Part shown: positions 25,683 to 34,180 of the stretch, piece by piece
Layout of the letters: each line of letters begins with the position of its first letter
How positions within the stretch are numbered: the first letter of the stretch is position 1
NCBI RefSeq assembly: GCF_900090105.1
Contig: NZ_FMDM01000021.1
Span: 32,622-96,621, forward strand
Length of the DNA stretch: 64,000 nucleotides
Origin: Micromonospora humi
GTDB lineage: Bacteria > Actinomycetota > Actinomycetes > Mycobacteriales > Micromonosporaceae
Reading direction: 5' to 3'
The notes under the pieces: model-generated
Seen by the model: the letters and a program-made list of their open reading frames with translations, nothing else
The model's database searches: none
What the model was told of the DNA's origin: nothing
Made by a program: the position numbers and the translations under genes

Positions 25683-26797
25683 CGCCGCCCCCGGCGGCGG
25701 GCCGGTGCGACGTCCGGCGTCTTGTAGGTGACCAGGGGCACCGTGGTGGTGACCGGGGTGGCGAGGTCGTGCGCCACCAGGTCGCCGATCACCTGCTCGA
25801 TGCGCTTGTAGGCGGTGGGCGCCTCCTCGAACAGCAGGTGGCGGTCGCCGCACACCACCACCGACCCGACCGGGGTGCGGCGCAGCTCCTCGACGGTGTG
25901 CTTGGCCTTGCCCCGGCGCAGCGCGTCGGCGCGGGACATCTTCCGACCGGCGCCGTGCGCCACCGAGTGGTTGGCCGCCGGGCCGGCGTGTGCGGCCACC
26001 AGGTGGGACGGGGTGCCCCGGGTGCCGGCGACGAGCACGTCCCGGCCGTCGCCCGGGGCCGCGCCCTTGCGGTGCAGGTAGTGCCCGTCGCGGACCTCCA
26101 CCAGGTTGTGGCACTGGTCGACGACCGGCTCGGTGGGCTCGGCGCCGAGCGCGTGGGCGACCCGGGCGGCCAGCAGCCGCCGGTTGAGCGAGCCCCAGCG
26201 CACCGCGTCGTCGTGCCGGGCCAGGTAGGCCGCCGGGTCGGGCGCGGGCCCGGCGCCGTGCGCCGCGGTGTGCTCGCGCAGGATCCGCTCGCCCAGCCCG
26301 CGCGAGCCGGAGTGCACCACCAGCACCAGGTCGCCGGCGACCAGCCCGAGCCGCTCGGCGTGCTCCGGCGCCTCGATCGCGCCGACGCGGGCCAGCTCGA
26401 CGAAGTGGTTGCCCCGCCCGACCGTACCGAGGCCGTCGAGGTGGCCGGCCGGCACGTCGCCGGTCAGCACCGACCAGGCCGGGTCGTCGGCGTCCCGATC
26501 CGGGTGCAGGGCGCGGTCCAGGTCGGGGAAGCGGGCCGCGAGCCGTTCCGGCACGGCCCGGCGCAGCGCGATGGGGAACACCGCGATCCCGCAGCCGATG
26601 TCGGAGCCGACGAGGAACGGGTAGAGCACTGTCGACGCCATGGCGGCGCCGATCGGCGCGCCCTTGCCGGGGTGCAGGTCCGGCATGGCGGCGACGTGCG
26701 CCATGCCGTCGAGGGCGGCGACCTGGTGGCACTGGTCGAGCGCGGCGGACTCGATCCAGCTGCCGGGGGAGGAGAAGACGGAGACGGAGGCAGGCAC
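25679..26797 (-). CDS. rtcB: RtcB-family RNA ligase (RtcB2 type)
   Basis: A 372-residue RtcB ligase, the shorter form that accompanies PrfH. Metal and catalytic residues are present: Asp66 and Cys69 (GSDIGCGI), His131 (GRGNHFVE), His162 (VHSGSRGLG), His230 (CHNLVE) and the guanylylated His281 in HGAGRKMSR. The enzyme joins 3'-phosphate or cyclic-phosphate RNA ends to 5'-OH ends using GTP and Mn2+. Start GTG 26797 gives the family-typical opening VFSSPGSWIE; the frame continues upstream without a clear signal, and the ribosome binding site is weak. It leads the operon with prfH and a kinase. No RtcR/sigma-54 system is seen, as expected in actinobacteria. Confidence 0.92.
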   Translation of the reverse strand: MPASVSVFSSPGSWIESAALDQCHQVAALDGMAHVAAMPDLHPGKGAPIGAAMASTVLYPFLVGSDIGCGIAVFPIALRRAVPERLAARFPDLDRALHPDRDADDPAWSVLTGDVPAGHLDGLGTVGRGNHFVELARVGAIEAPEHAERLGLVAGDLVLVVHSGSRGLGERILREHTAAHGAGPAPDPAAYLARHDDAVRWGSLNRRLLAARVAHALGAEPTEPVVDQCHNLVEVRDGHYLHRKGAAPGDGRDVLVAGTRGTPSHLVAAHAGPAANHSVAHGAGRKMSRADALRRGKAKHTVEELRRTPVGSVVVCGDRHLLFEEAPTAYKRIEQVIGDLVAHDLATPVTTTVPLVTYKTPDVAPARRRGRR

Positions 26798-26906
26798 GGA
26801 CGCTCGTTTCTTTTCCAGGGGTGCGGGAATCGGCGGGGTGCGGTCCGTCAGAACGTCATGACCGACACCCTCCCGGACCGCGCCACGCCCGGCAACCGAC
26901 TTTCCG

Positions 26907-26935
26907 TCGACACGGGGTCGCCGGCTCCATAGACT
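26907..26935 (+). promoter_or_regulatory. Vegetative-type promoter for the cyclophilin gene
   Basis: TCGACA at 26907-26912, 17 bases, then TAGACT at 26930-26935. Transcription would begin near 26942, giving a leader of about 30 bases that carries AGGGAGGA before the GTG at 26974. Confidence 0.6.
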
Positions 26936-26973
26936 CCGGTCGTTCTGGTACCACGAGTCCAGGGAGGACCCAC

Positions 26974-27732
26974 GTGTCGAGCGAAACCCGACCGCACGTC
27001 GCCTTACCACTGCTGGCCCGTCTCGCCGGGGTGACGGTGGCCGCCGCCGCGCTGGTCGCCGGCTCGGCCGTCGCCGCGACCGCGGCGCCGGCCGCCGAAC
27101 CCGCGCCGACCAAGGGACCGTGCGCGTACACGCCGACGCCGGACGAGCCGGCGGCCCGGCCGGTGCCGCTGCCGCCGGACCCGCGCCGCACGCCGGACCG
27201 GGGTACGGTACGGGTCACGCTGCGCACCAACCAGGGGCCGATCGGGCTGACCCTGGACCGCGAGCAGGCGCCGTGCACGGTGCAGAGCTTCCTGCACCTG
27301 ACCCGGCACCGGTTCTACGACCGGACGCCGTGTCACCGGCTCACCGCGTACCCGACGCTGACGGTGCTGCAGTGCGGCGACCCGTCCGGCACCGGCGAGG
27401 GTGGCCCGGGCTACCGCTACCGCGACGAGCTGCCCACCGACCTGCCGCCCGCGCCGACCGACCCGACCGGCGTGCGCCGCCTCTACGCCCGCGGCACGCT
27501 GGCCATGGCGAATGCCGGGCCGGACACCAACGGCAGCCAGTTCTTCCTGGTCCAGCGCGACTCGGCGCTGCGTCCCAACTACACCGTCTTCGGCCGGGTG
27601 GACGCGGCCGGGCTGGCCACTCTGGACCGGATCGCGGCCGGCGGCATCGCCGCCACGCCGGAGGACCCGGCGCCGGTCGACGGCGCGCCGGCCCAGCCGG
27701 TGCAGATCTGCCGGGCCAAGCAGGGCCGCTGA
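26974..27732 (+). CDS. Secreted cyclophilin-type peptidyl-prolyl isomerase
   Basis: A 252-residue exported protein. The N-terminal 40 residues form a signal peptide with a long Ala/Val core; a Cys at the mature N-terminal region (KGPCAYTP) suggests disulfides. The cyclophilin domain (about 80-245) shows QGPIGLTLDREQAPCTVQSF, FYDRTPCHRL, GTLAMANAGPDTNGSQFFLV and NYTVFGRV. The usual active-site Arg/Phe/Gln region is partly changed: FHR-type motif reads CHRL and the strand after it is diverged. Role: folding of exported proteins. Start GTG 26974 has AGGGAGGA at 26961-26968. Confidence 0.9.
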   Translation: MSSETRPHVALPLLARLAGVTVAAAALVAGSAVAATAAPAAEPAPTKGPCAYTPTPDEPAARPVPLPPDPRRTPDRGTVRVTLRTNQGPIGLTLDREQAPCTVQSFLHLTRHRFYDRTPCHRLTAYPTLTVLQCGDPSGTGEGGPGYRYRDELPTDLPPAPTDPTGVRRLYARGTLAMANAGPDTNGSQFFLVQRDSALRPNYTVFGRVDAAGLATLDRIAAGGIAATPEDPAPVDGAPAQPVQICRAKQGR

Positions 27733-27740
27733 CCCGACCG

Positions 27741-27775
27741 CTCGGCGGGACGGCGCACCCGGCCGTCCCGCCGAG
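27741..27775. terminator. Perfect 13-bp hairpin
   Basis: Arms at 27741-27753 and 27763-27775 are exact complements around a 9-base loop. It sits between the convergent cyclophilin and chitinase genes and can serve both. Confidence 0.8.
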
Positions 27776-27781
27776 CCGGTG

Positions 27782-29158
27782 TCAGGCCGGCAGCCGCCAG
27801 ATCTGGTTGGCGCCGCCGAAGCAGTCCCAGATCTGGAGCCGGGTGCCGTCGGCGGAGCTGTTGTCGGTGGCGTCCAGGCACCGGTTGGACACCGGGTTGC
27901 GCAGCGTGCCGTTGCCCTGGGCCTGCCAGACCTGTGCGCCGGTGCCGTTGCAGTCCCAGAGCTGGATCTTCGTGCCGTTCGCGGTGCCGGCGCTCGTCAC
28001 GTCGAGGCACTTGCCCAACGCCCGCAGCGTGCCGTCGCCGGCCACGGTCCAGCTCTGCGCGCCGGTGCCGTTGCAGCCGTAGAGCTGCACCGCGGTGCCG
28101 TTGGCGGTGCCGGCGGCGGCGACGTCGACGCACTTGCCGCCGATGCCGGTGATCGGGCCGGTGCGCCCGGACGGCGGCGGGGTGGTGCCACCGCCGGTCG
28201 CCGTGTCGTAGATCGCGGTCACCAGCGAGGTCGCGCCGGTGGTGTCCTGGGACAGCTCCCAGTTCATCATCCCGCCGGCGTTCGCCATGGCCCACTGCGT
28301 CTTGCGCTTGACCGTCCCGATGCCGTTGTAGCACTGCTGGGCGCCGCCGGCCGTGGTGCAGTCCCGGTTGGCGTTGGCCGGGTCCAGGCCGACCAGCGCC
28401 GCGTACGTGTAGTAGCCGGGCCGGCTGTAGAAGGGCACGCCGAGCACGGCCTTGGCGGCGGGCAGGCCGCGCGCCTTCCACCCGTTGACGGCGGCGATCG
28501 ACCAGTCGTAGTTGGCGTGCGGGCTGCCGCCGTCGTACGCCATGATGTTCAGCCAGTCGACCGAGGAGAACACCGCCGTGGGCACCCCGGTGACGTAGTA
28601 GCCCTCGGCGACCACGGCGGCGGTGAGCAGCTTGCCCCGGCTGTGCAGGGCGCTGCCGAGCTGTTGCATCAGCAGCGTGTAGTTGGTGGCCGAGGCGCCC
28701 GGGTCGGGGTATTCCCAGTCGATGTCGACGCCGTCGAGGTTGTACTGGTTGACGAAGCCGACCACGTTGTTCACGAACGCGCCGCGGGCGCCGGAGTTCG
28801 CGGCCAGCGCCTCGAACGCGGAGTCGTCGCCGTCGTTCCAGCCGCCGACGGCGATGGATACCTTGACGTTGTTGGCGTGCCCGAGCGACACCAGTGCGGA
28901 GAGCTTGCTCGGGTTCTCCACGGCACGCAGGCTGCCGTCGCCGTTGGGCAGCACGAAGGCGTAGTTGACGTGGGTGAGCTTGCCGTACTGGATGCTGGTG
29001 ACGCTGCCGCTCCAGGACGGCATGTAGCCGACGCTCTTGAAGCCGTTCGGCAGCGCGACCGCCTGGGCGGCGGACGGGGTGAGGGCGAGCGTGGCGGTGG
29101 CGGTGGCCAACGCGAGCGCACCGGCGGCGAGGCGGCGCCGGAGGTGGGGTCTGGGCAT
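27782..29158 (-). CDS. Secreted chitinase, GH18 with ricin-type lectin domain
   Basis: A 458-residue exported enzyme. Signal peptide at residues 1-33 (ends AAQA). The GH18 catalytic domain covers about 38-315 with the signature DGVDIDWE; the acid/base Glu149 and the aspartates before it are intact. SIAVGGWNDG and IMAYDGGSP match the SxGG and MxYD elements. After a short Pro/Thr-rich linker, residues about 333-458 form a ricin B-type beta-trefoil with three repeats ending QxW, preceded by KCVDVAAAGTANGTAVQLYGCN, a carbohydrate-binding module. Start ATG 29158 has GGGAAGG upstream. It cleaves chitin or related beta-1,4-GlcNAc polymers outside the cell. Confidence 0.95.
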   Translation of the reverse strand: MPRPHLRRRLAAGALALATATATLALTPSAAQAVALPNGFKSVGYMPSWSGSVTSIQYGKLTHVNYAFVLPNGDGSLRAVENPSKLSALVSLGHANNVKVSIAVGGWNDGDDSAFEALAANSGARGAFVNNVVGFVNQYNLDGVDIDWEYPDPGASATNYTLLMQQLGSALHSRGKLLTAAVVAEGYYVTGVPTAVFSSVDWLNIMAYDGGSPHANYDWSIAAVNGWKARGLPAAKAVLGVPFYSRPGYYTYAALVGLDPANANRDCTTAGGAQQCYNGIGTVKRKTQWAMANAGGMMNWELSQDTTGATSLVTAIYDTATGGGTTPPPSGRTGPITGIGGKCVDVAAAGTANGTAVQLYGCNGTGAQSWTVAGDGTLRALGKCLDVTSAGTANGTKIQLWDCNGTGAQVWQAQGNGTLRNPVSNRCLDATDNSSADGTRLQIWDCFGGANQIWRLPA

Positions 29159-29212
29159 CGAGGGCCTTCCCGGGGGACGGGGGCGGACGGGGTGTTCCTC
29201 GAGGTGGCCCAA

Positions 29213-29241
29213 ATATTAAGGAGTATTAACTAAGTCGTCAA
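29213..29241 (-). promoter_or_regulatory. Strong promoter with TTAATA repeat, chitinase
   Basis: On the minus strand TTGACG, 17 bases, TAATAT, a close match to vegetative sigma consensus, 55 bases upstream of the chitinase ATG. The hexamer TATTAA (plus strand) occurs at 29214-29219 and again at 29224-29229, exactly 10 bases apart and overlapping the -10 and spacer. That placement suits a repressor that blocks polymerase. Confidence 0.75.
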
Positions 29242-29261
29242 TGATGTCGGTCGATAAAGCG

Positions 29262-29290
29262 GGGGCGGTCCGCCGCCGGCGGACCGCCCC
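29262..29290 (-). terminator. Perfect 13-bp hairpin after catalase
   Basis: Arms at 29262-29274 and 29278-29290 with a 3-base loop, 16 bases past the catalase stop. It isolates catalase transcription from the chitinase promoter next to it. Confidence 0.8.
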
Positions 29291-29305
29291 TCGATCGTGC
29301 GTCGG

Positions 29306-31567
29306 TCAGGCGACCGAGGCCGGGAACCGCTCCCAGACCCGGTGCGCCGCCATCAGCCGCTGCACCGACTCCAGCACCTCGGCGCCGGAACCGCCGGTGA
29401 CCACGCCCGGCGATCCGGCCACGCCGGCCTGCTGGAGCACCTCGGCGCCGGTGCCCCACGCGCCGATCGCCTTGGCGTGCCGCCACGCCTCCTCGACCAG
29501 CAGCGACACCCGCGGGTCCACGGCTCGCGCACCCGGTGCACCGGCCTTGGCGTCCCGGGCCGGCGACGCGTCCGGCGCCGGCGCCGGGGCGCCGGCCAGC
29601 AGGACCGCGTCGAACTCGACCGACCGGGCGGTGGCGAACGTCCGCTGCACCGGCAGCCCGCCGACGGTGCCGCCGTGCGCGGCGATCAGCAGCGGCACCA
29701 TGCCGGCGGCGAACACCGCCCGCTGGACCTCTCCGACGTCGTCCAGGTCGCCGTCCGCGTCGACCACGATGCCGACCATCCGGCCGTCGGCCGGCCACTC
29801 CCGGCCGACCTGGGACAGCGCCGGGCTGGGCTGCACCTCGGCCAGCGGCACGGTCGGCTGCGGCGCGGGCAGACCCAGGCCGGTGGCGACCTGCTCGCAG
29901 AGCACCGGGTCGATGTTGGCCAGGCACTGGAGCTGCCGCTCCTTGATCGCCTGGTGGTAGCACTTGCCCAGCTCGAACGTGTACGCCCGGACGATGTGCT
30001 CCTTCTCCACCGGCGACATGCTCGCCCAGAAGAGCCGGACCTGGCTGTAGTGGTCGTCGAAGGAGGCCGGCGCGGCCCGGACCTTCGGCGCCTCGGCCAC
30101 CGTCACCGGCACGTCGACGAACGCGTGCTCCTTGTCACCGGCCGGGAACGGGTTGCCGCCGTCGAGCGAGTTCGGCCGGTAGGGCGCCACCCCGGCGTGC
30201 ACCGCGTGCTGGTGGAAGCCGTCGCGCAGCATGTCGTTGGCGTCGGCGTGCGGCCGGTTGATCGGGATCTGGGTGAAGTTCGGCCCGCCCAGCCGGGTGA
30301 GCTGCGTGTCCAGGTAGGAGAAGAGCCGGCCCTGGAGCAGCGGGTCGTTGGTGACGTCGATGCCCGGCGGCAGGTGCCCGAGGTGGAACGCCACCTGCTC
30401 GGTCTCGGCGAAGAAGTTGCGTGGCGTCCGGTTGAGCGTGAGCGTGCCGATCGGCTGCACCGGCGCCAGCTCCTCCGGCACGATCTTCGTCGGGTCGAGC
30501 AGGTCGATCCCGGCGAACGTCTCCTCCGGCGTGTCCGGGAAGACCTGGATGCCCAGCTCCCACTCCGGGTACGCGCCGGCCTCGATGGCGTCGTAGAGGT
30601 CGCGGCGGTGGAAGTCCGGGTCGATGCCGTTGATCAGCTGCGCCTCCTCCCACTCCAGCGAGTGCACCCCGAGCTTCGGCTTCCAGTGGAACTTCACCAG
30701 CACCGTCGCGCCGGCGTCGTCGACCATGCGGAAGGTGTGTACGCCGAAGCCCTCCATGGTCCGGTAGGACCGCGGGATGCCCCGGTCGGACATGTTCCAG
30801 ATGGTGTGGTGCTGCGCCTCGGTGTGCAGCGAGACGAAGTCCCAGAACGTGTCGTGCGCGCTCTGCGCCTGCGGGATCTCCCGGTCCGGGTGCGGCTTGC
30901 CGGCGTGGATGATGTCCGGGAACTTGATCGCGTCCTGGATGAAGAACACCGGCATGTTGTTGCCGACCAGGTCGAACGTGCCCTCGTCGGTGTAGAACTT
31001 GGTGGCGAAGCCCCGGGTGTCGCGGACCGTGTCCGCCGACCCGCGCGAGCCGAGCACGGTGGAGAAGCGGACGAAGACCGGCGTCTCGCGTCCCTTCTTC
31101 AGGAAGCCGGCGCGGGTGACCTTCTCGGCGGCGCCGTTCGCGACGAAGACGCCGTGCGCGCCGGCGCCGCGGGCGTGCACCACCCGCTCCGGGATCCGCT
31201 CGTGGTCGAAGTGCATGATCTTCTCGCGCAGGTGGTGGTCCTGGAGCAGGACCGGGCCGCGCGGACCGGCCTTGAGCGAGTGGTCGGTGTCGCGCAGGCG
31301 CGCGCCGTTGGCGGTGGTGAGGTACGCCCCCTGCTGCCCCTTGGCGATCTTGGGCACGCCGGTCTCCGCGCCGGTCGGGGTGCGGGTGTCCGGTGCGCCT
31401 TGCTCGTCCTTGGGCGGCAGCGGGCCGTGTGGCGCGGTGGGCTCCTCGAGCGATGGTGGCGCGCTGCCCGGCGCGCCCGGCACGTCCGGAGTCAGCGCCT
31501 CGCCGACCTTCTCGACGGCGGCCTCGACGACGTCCTTGACGACCTGGGCGGGCTTGCTGGAATCCAT
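29306..31567 (-). CDS. katE: Large-subunit catalase (KatE/HPII type)
   Basis: A 753-residue monofunctional haem catalase, converting hydrogen peroxide to water and oxygen. The distal His lies in RVVHARGAGAHGVF, the distal Asn in VGNNMPVFF and the proximal Tyr in RLFSYLDTQ. After the catalase core (about 60-560) comes a C-terminal flavodoxin/DJ-1-like domain (GRMVGIVVDADGDLDDV onward), which marks the large-subunit clade. An extra N-terminal arm of about 60 residues is Pro-rich. Start ATG 31567 has GGAGGA upstream on the minus strand. It is followed by its own terminator and preceded by the phosphopantetheinyl transferase stop 46 bases away. Confidence 0.96.
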   Translation of the reverse strand: MDSSKPAQVVKDVVEAAVEKVGEALTPDVPGAPGSAPPSLEEPTAPHGPLPPKDEQGAPDTRTPTGAETGVPKIAKGQQGAYLTTANGARLRDTDHSLKAGPRGPVLLQDHHLREKIMHFDHERIPERVVHARGAGAHGVFVANGAAEKVTRAGFLKKGRETPVFVRFSTVLGSRGSADTVRDTRGFATKFYTDEGTFDLVGNNMPVFFIQDAIKFPDIIHAGKPHPDREIPQAQSAHDTFWDFVSLHTEAQHHTIWNMSDRGIPRSYRTMEGFGVHTFRMVDDAGATVLVKFHWKPKLGVHSLEWEEAQLINGIDPDFHRRDLYDAIEAGAYPEWELGIQVFPDTPEETFAGIDLLDPTKIVPEELAPVQPIGTLTLNRTPRNFFAETEQVAFHLGHLPPGIDVTNDPLLQGRLFSYLDTQLTRLGGPNFTQIPINRPHADANDMLRDGFHQHAVHAGVAPYRPNSLDGGNPFPAGDKEHAFVDVPVTVAEAPKVRAAPASFDDHYSQVRLFWASMSPVEKEHIVRAYTFELGKCYHQAIKERQLQCLANIDPVLCEQVATGLGLPAPQPTVPLAEVQPSPALSQVGREWPADGRMVGIVVDADGDLDDVGEVQRAVFAAGMVPLLIAAHGGTVGGLPVQRTFATARSVEFDAVLLAGAPAPAPDASPARDAKAGAPGARAVDPRVSLLVEEAWRHAKAIGAWGTGAEVLQQAGVAGSPGVVTGGSGAEVLESVQRLMAAHRVWERFPASVA

Positions 31568-31612
31568 CAGGACCTGTCCTCCGTTGCGGTGAAATGACCA
31601 GGCCCTCAGCCC

Positions 31613-32302
31613 CTACCCTGGGTCGGGCCGGGCAAACAAGGACGAATCGCTGGGTACCACGACGGCGGTCAGCACCAGCCCGCCGGCCACCCGCCAGCGG
31701 CCGTCGAGCGCGCGCAACGGCGGGCCGCCGTCGCTCCGCGCGCCGTCGACGAGCAGCCGGGCGGTGAACCGGCCCGCCGGGTCGAGCGTCACCTCCGCCT
31801 CCTCGAACCCGAGCCACCGACCGGTCAACGGGTACCACGCCTTGTAGACGGACTCCTTGGCGCTGAACAACAGGCGCTCCCAGTGCACGCCCGGGTCGCC
31901 GGCGCGCAGCCCGGCCAGCCGCGCCGGCTCGCCGGCCGTGGTGACGACGCCGAGCACGTCGCCGGGCAGCGGCTCGTGCGGCTCGGCGTCGACGCCCAGC
32001 GAGGCCAGCGCGGCGGCCGGCGCCACCGCCGCCGCCCGGTAGCCGTCGCAGTGGGTGATGCTGCCCACCACCCCTGCCGGCCAGAGCGGCTCCCGCCGGG
32101 GGCCGGGGCGGATCGGCGCGGGCGCGTACCCGAGCCGGGCCAGGGCCTGGCGGGCGCAGCGCCGGGCGGTGACGAACTCGCGGCGGCGGCCCGGGGACGC
32201 CCGCGCGAGCAGGTCCTCCTCACCGGGGCACGGCGGCTCGTCCGGCTCGTCGGCGAACGCCTCGACGGCCACCGCCGTCGCCGGCAGCAGGGCCTCGATC
32301 AC
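31613..32302 (-). CDS. pptT: 4'-phosphopantetheinyl transferase (PptT-like)
   Basis: A 229-residue Sfp/PptT-type transferase that moves phosphopantetheine from CoA to the serine of carrier proteins. Magnesium ligands: GVDAEPHE and SAKESVYKAWYPLTG (KExxYK). SITHCDGYRAAAV fits the PptT pattern. GTG 32302 overlaps the stop of the metallophosphoesterase by four bases (GTGA), mirroring the PptT-PptH pair of Mycobacterium tuberculosis (Rv2794c-Rv2795c). A broad-range enzyme of this type could activate the PCP of the NRPS-PKS at the left edge as well as fatty-acid carriers. Confidence 0.92.
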   Translation of the reverse strand: MIEALLPATAVAVEAFADEPDEPPCPGEEDLLARASPGRRREFVTARRCARQALARLGYAPAPIRPGPRREPLWPAGVVGSITHCDGYRAAAVAPAAALASLGVDAEPHEPLPGDVLGVVTTAGEPARLAGLRAGDPGVHWERLLFSAKESVYKAWYPLTGRWLGFEEAEVTLDPAGRFTARLLVDGARSDGGPPLRALDGRWRVAGGLVLTAVVVPSDSSLFARPDPG

Positions 32303-33132
32303 CCGGCGCCGCCGAGGATCCGGCGCATCGGCCGGGGGTCGCCGCCCCGGCGGCCCCACTCGCGCGGGTAACCCAGCGACACCTCCTCGAAGCGCACCCC
32401 GTCGTAGTGGGTGGTGCGGGGGATGTGCAGGTGGCCGTAGACCGCGACGGCGGCGCGGTGCCGCACGTGCCAGTCGGCGGTGCGCTCGGTGCCGCACCAC
32501 TGGGCGAACTCCGGATACCAGAGCACCTCGGTGGGCTGGCGGACCAGCGGCCAGTGGTTGACCAGGACGGTCGGCAGCGCCGGGTCGGTCGCCGTCAACC
32601 GTCGCCCGGTCGCGGCCAGCCGCGCCCGGCACCACGACTCCCGGTCCGGGTACGGGTCGGGGTGCAGCAGCATCTCGTCGGTGCACACCACCCCGGACGC
32701 GTACGCGGCGCGCAGCGACTCCTCCTTCGTCGTCGTGCCCGGGGCGCGGAAGGTGTAGTCGTAGAGCAGGAACAGCGGTGCCACGGTGACCGGGCCGCCC
32801 GCGCCGTGCCACACCGGATAGTCGTCCTCCGGGGTGAGCACACCCAGCTCGCGGCACATCGCCACGAGCGCGTCGTAGCGCGCCACCCCGCGCAGCGTCA
32901 CCGGATCGGTGGGGTGGGTCCACAGCTCGTGGTTGCCCGGCACCCAGACCACCCTGGCGAACCGGTCGCGCAGCAGCCGCAGCGTGCGTTCGATGTCGGC
33001 GAACGCCTCGCCGACGTCACCGGCCACGATCAGCCAGTCGTCCGCGGTCTCCGGCCGCAGGCCGTCCACCACCGCACGGTTCTCCGCGTACGACACGTGG
33101 AGGTCACTGACCGCGTACAGCCCACCCGTCAC
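32299..33132 (-). CDS. pptH: Metallophosphoesterase, PptH-like (phosphopantetheinyl hydrolase candidate)
   Basis: A 277-residue calcineurin-type phosphoesterase. Metal-site motifs are intact: SDLHVSY, VAGDVGE, VPGNHELW, VLVNHWPL and YGHLHIP. Start GTG 33132, with a weak binding site. It lies immediately upstream of and overlaps the PPTase. In M. tuberculosis the homologous neighbour removes phosphopantetheine from acyl carrier proteins, opposing PptT; the same function is inferred here from gene order and family, not from a diagnostic residue. Confidence 0.85.
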   Translation of the reverse strand: MTGGLYAVSDLHVSYAENRAVVDGLRPETADDWLIVAGDVGEAFADIERTLRLLRDRFARVVWVPGNHELWTHPTDPVTLRGVARYDALVAMCRELGVLTPEDDYPVWHGAGGPVTVAPLFLLYDYTFRAPGTTTKEESLRAAYASGVVCTDEMLLHPDPYPDRESWCRARLAATGRRLTATDPALPTVLVNHWPLVRQPTEVLWYPEFAQWCGTERTADWHVRHRAAVAVYGHLHIPRTTHYDGVRFEEVSLGYPREWGRRGGDPRPMRRILGGAG

Positions 33133-33181
33133 CCGGCCGATCTTGCCAGCGGCGCTCCCGGATGACCAGGGCCGTGCGACG

Positions 33182-34138
33182 TCAGCCGATCCGGTCGGCG
33201 ACGTGGTCGACGGCGCGCAGCAACTCCCGGGCGATGCCCGGCTCGGCCGCCGAATGGCCCGCGTCCGGCACGATCCGCAGCTCCGCCTCCGGCCACCGGC
33301 GGGCCAGGTCGTAGGCGGACGCGGGTGGACAGCACAGGTCGTAGCGGCCGTTCACGATCACGGCGGGCAGGTGGCGGATCGTGTCCACCCCGTCGAGCAG
33401 TTGGCCCTCGGCGAGGAAGCCGCCGTGCACCGCGTAGTGCGACAGGATCCGGGCGATCGGCAGCGCCTGCTCGTCGGCGGTGAAGTGGGCGAGCGCCGCC
33501 GGGTCGGGCCGCAGCGACGAGTTCACCGCCTCCCACCGACCCCAGGCACGCGCGCATGCGCGGGCCTCGTCCGCGTCCGGGCCGTGCAGCCGCCGGTGGT
33601 AGGCGGCCAGCACGTCGTCGCGTTCGGCCGGCGGGATCGGGGCGACGAACCGGTCCCACTCCTCGGGTTGGAGGTGGCGCAGGCCGCCCTGGTAGAACCA
33701 GTCCCGCTCGGCGCGGCGCAGCAGCAGCACGCCGCGCAGCACCAGGCCGGTGACCCGCTGCGGGTAGGCCTGCGCGTACGCCAGGCCGAGCGTGACGCCC
33801 CACGACCCGCCGAACACCAGCCACGAGTCGATGCCCAGGCGCCGCCGGATCGTCTCCAGGTCGGCCACCAGGTGCCAGGTGGTGTTGGCGCGCACCTCGC
33901 CGAAGGGCGTGCTGCGGCCGGCGCCGCGCTGGTCGAACAGCACCGCGCGGTAGCGCCGGGGATCGAAGAACCGCCGCGCCGCCGGCACCAGGCCGCCGCC
34001 GGGCCCTCCGTGCAGGAAGACCACGGGTACGCCGTCCGGCCGCCCCACCTCCTCCACGTGCAGGACGTGGCCGTCACCGACAGCGATCCGGTGGGTGGCG
34101 TAGGGCTCGACGGGCGGATGGAGGTCGGCTCCGGTCAT
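33182..34138 (-). CDS. pip: Proline iminopeptidase (alpha/beta hydrolase, S33)
   Basis: A 318-residue serine aminopeptidase releasing N-terminal proline. HGGPGGG forms the oxyanion hole, the nucleophile is in FGGSWG, the catalytic Asp is in NGRYDLCCP and the His in PDAGHSA. FDQRGAGRSTPFG and ANTTWHLVADLE are typical of the S33 iminopeptidase family. Start ATG 34138. It lies between the PptT/PptH pair and a secreted SH3 protein, with 49 and 42 base gaps, so it may be transcribed alone. Confidence 0.92.
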   Translation of the reverse strand: MTGADLHPPVEPYATHRIAVGDGHVLHVEEVGRPDGVPVVFLHGGPGGGLVPAARRFFDPRRYRAVLFDQRGAGRSTPFGEVRANTTWHLVADLETIRRRLGIDSWLVFGGSWGVTLGLAYAQAYPQRVTGLVLRGVLLLRRAERDWFYQGGLRHLQPEEWDRFVAPIPPAERDDVLAAYHRRLHGPDADEARACARAWGRWEAVNSSLRPDPAALAHFTADEQALPIARILSHYAVHGGFLAEGQLLDGVDTIRHLPAVIVNGRYDLCCPPASAYDLARRWPEAELRIVPDAGHSAAEPGIARELLRAVDHVADRIG

Positions 34139-34180
34139 GCCCGCTGATTGTGCCCGCCCGGCGAGCGTGGCGCGGCCCGG

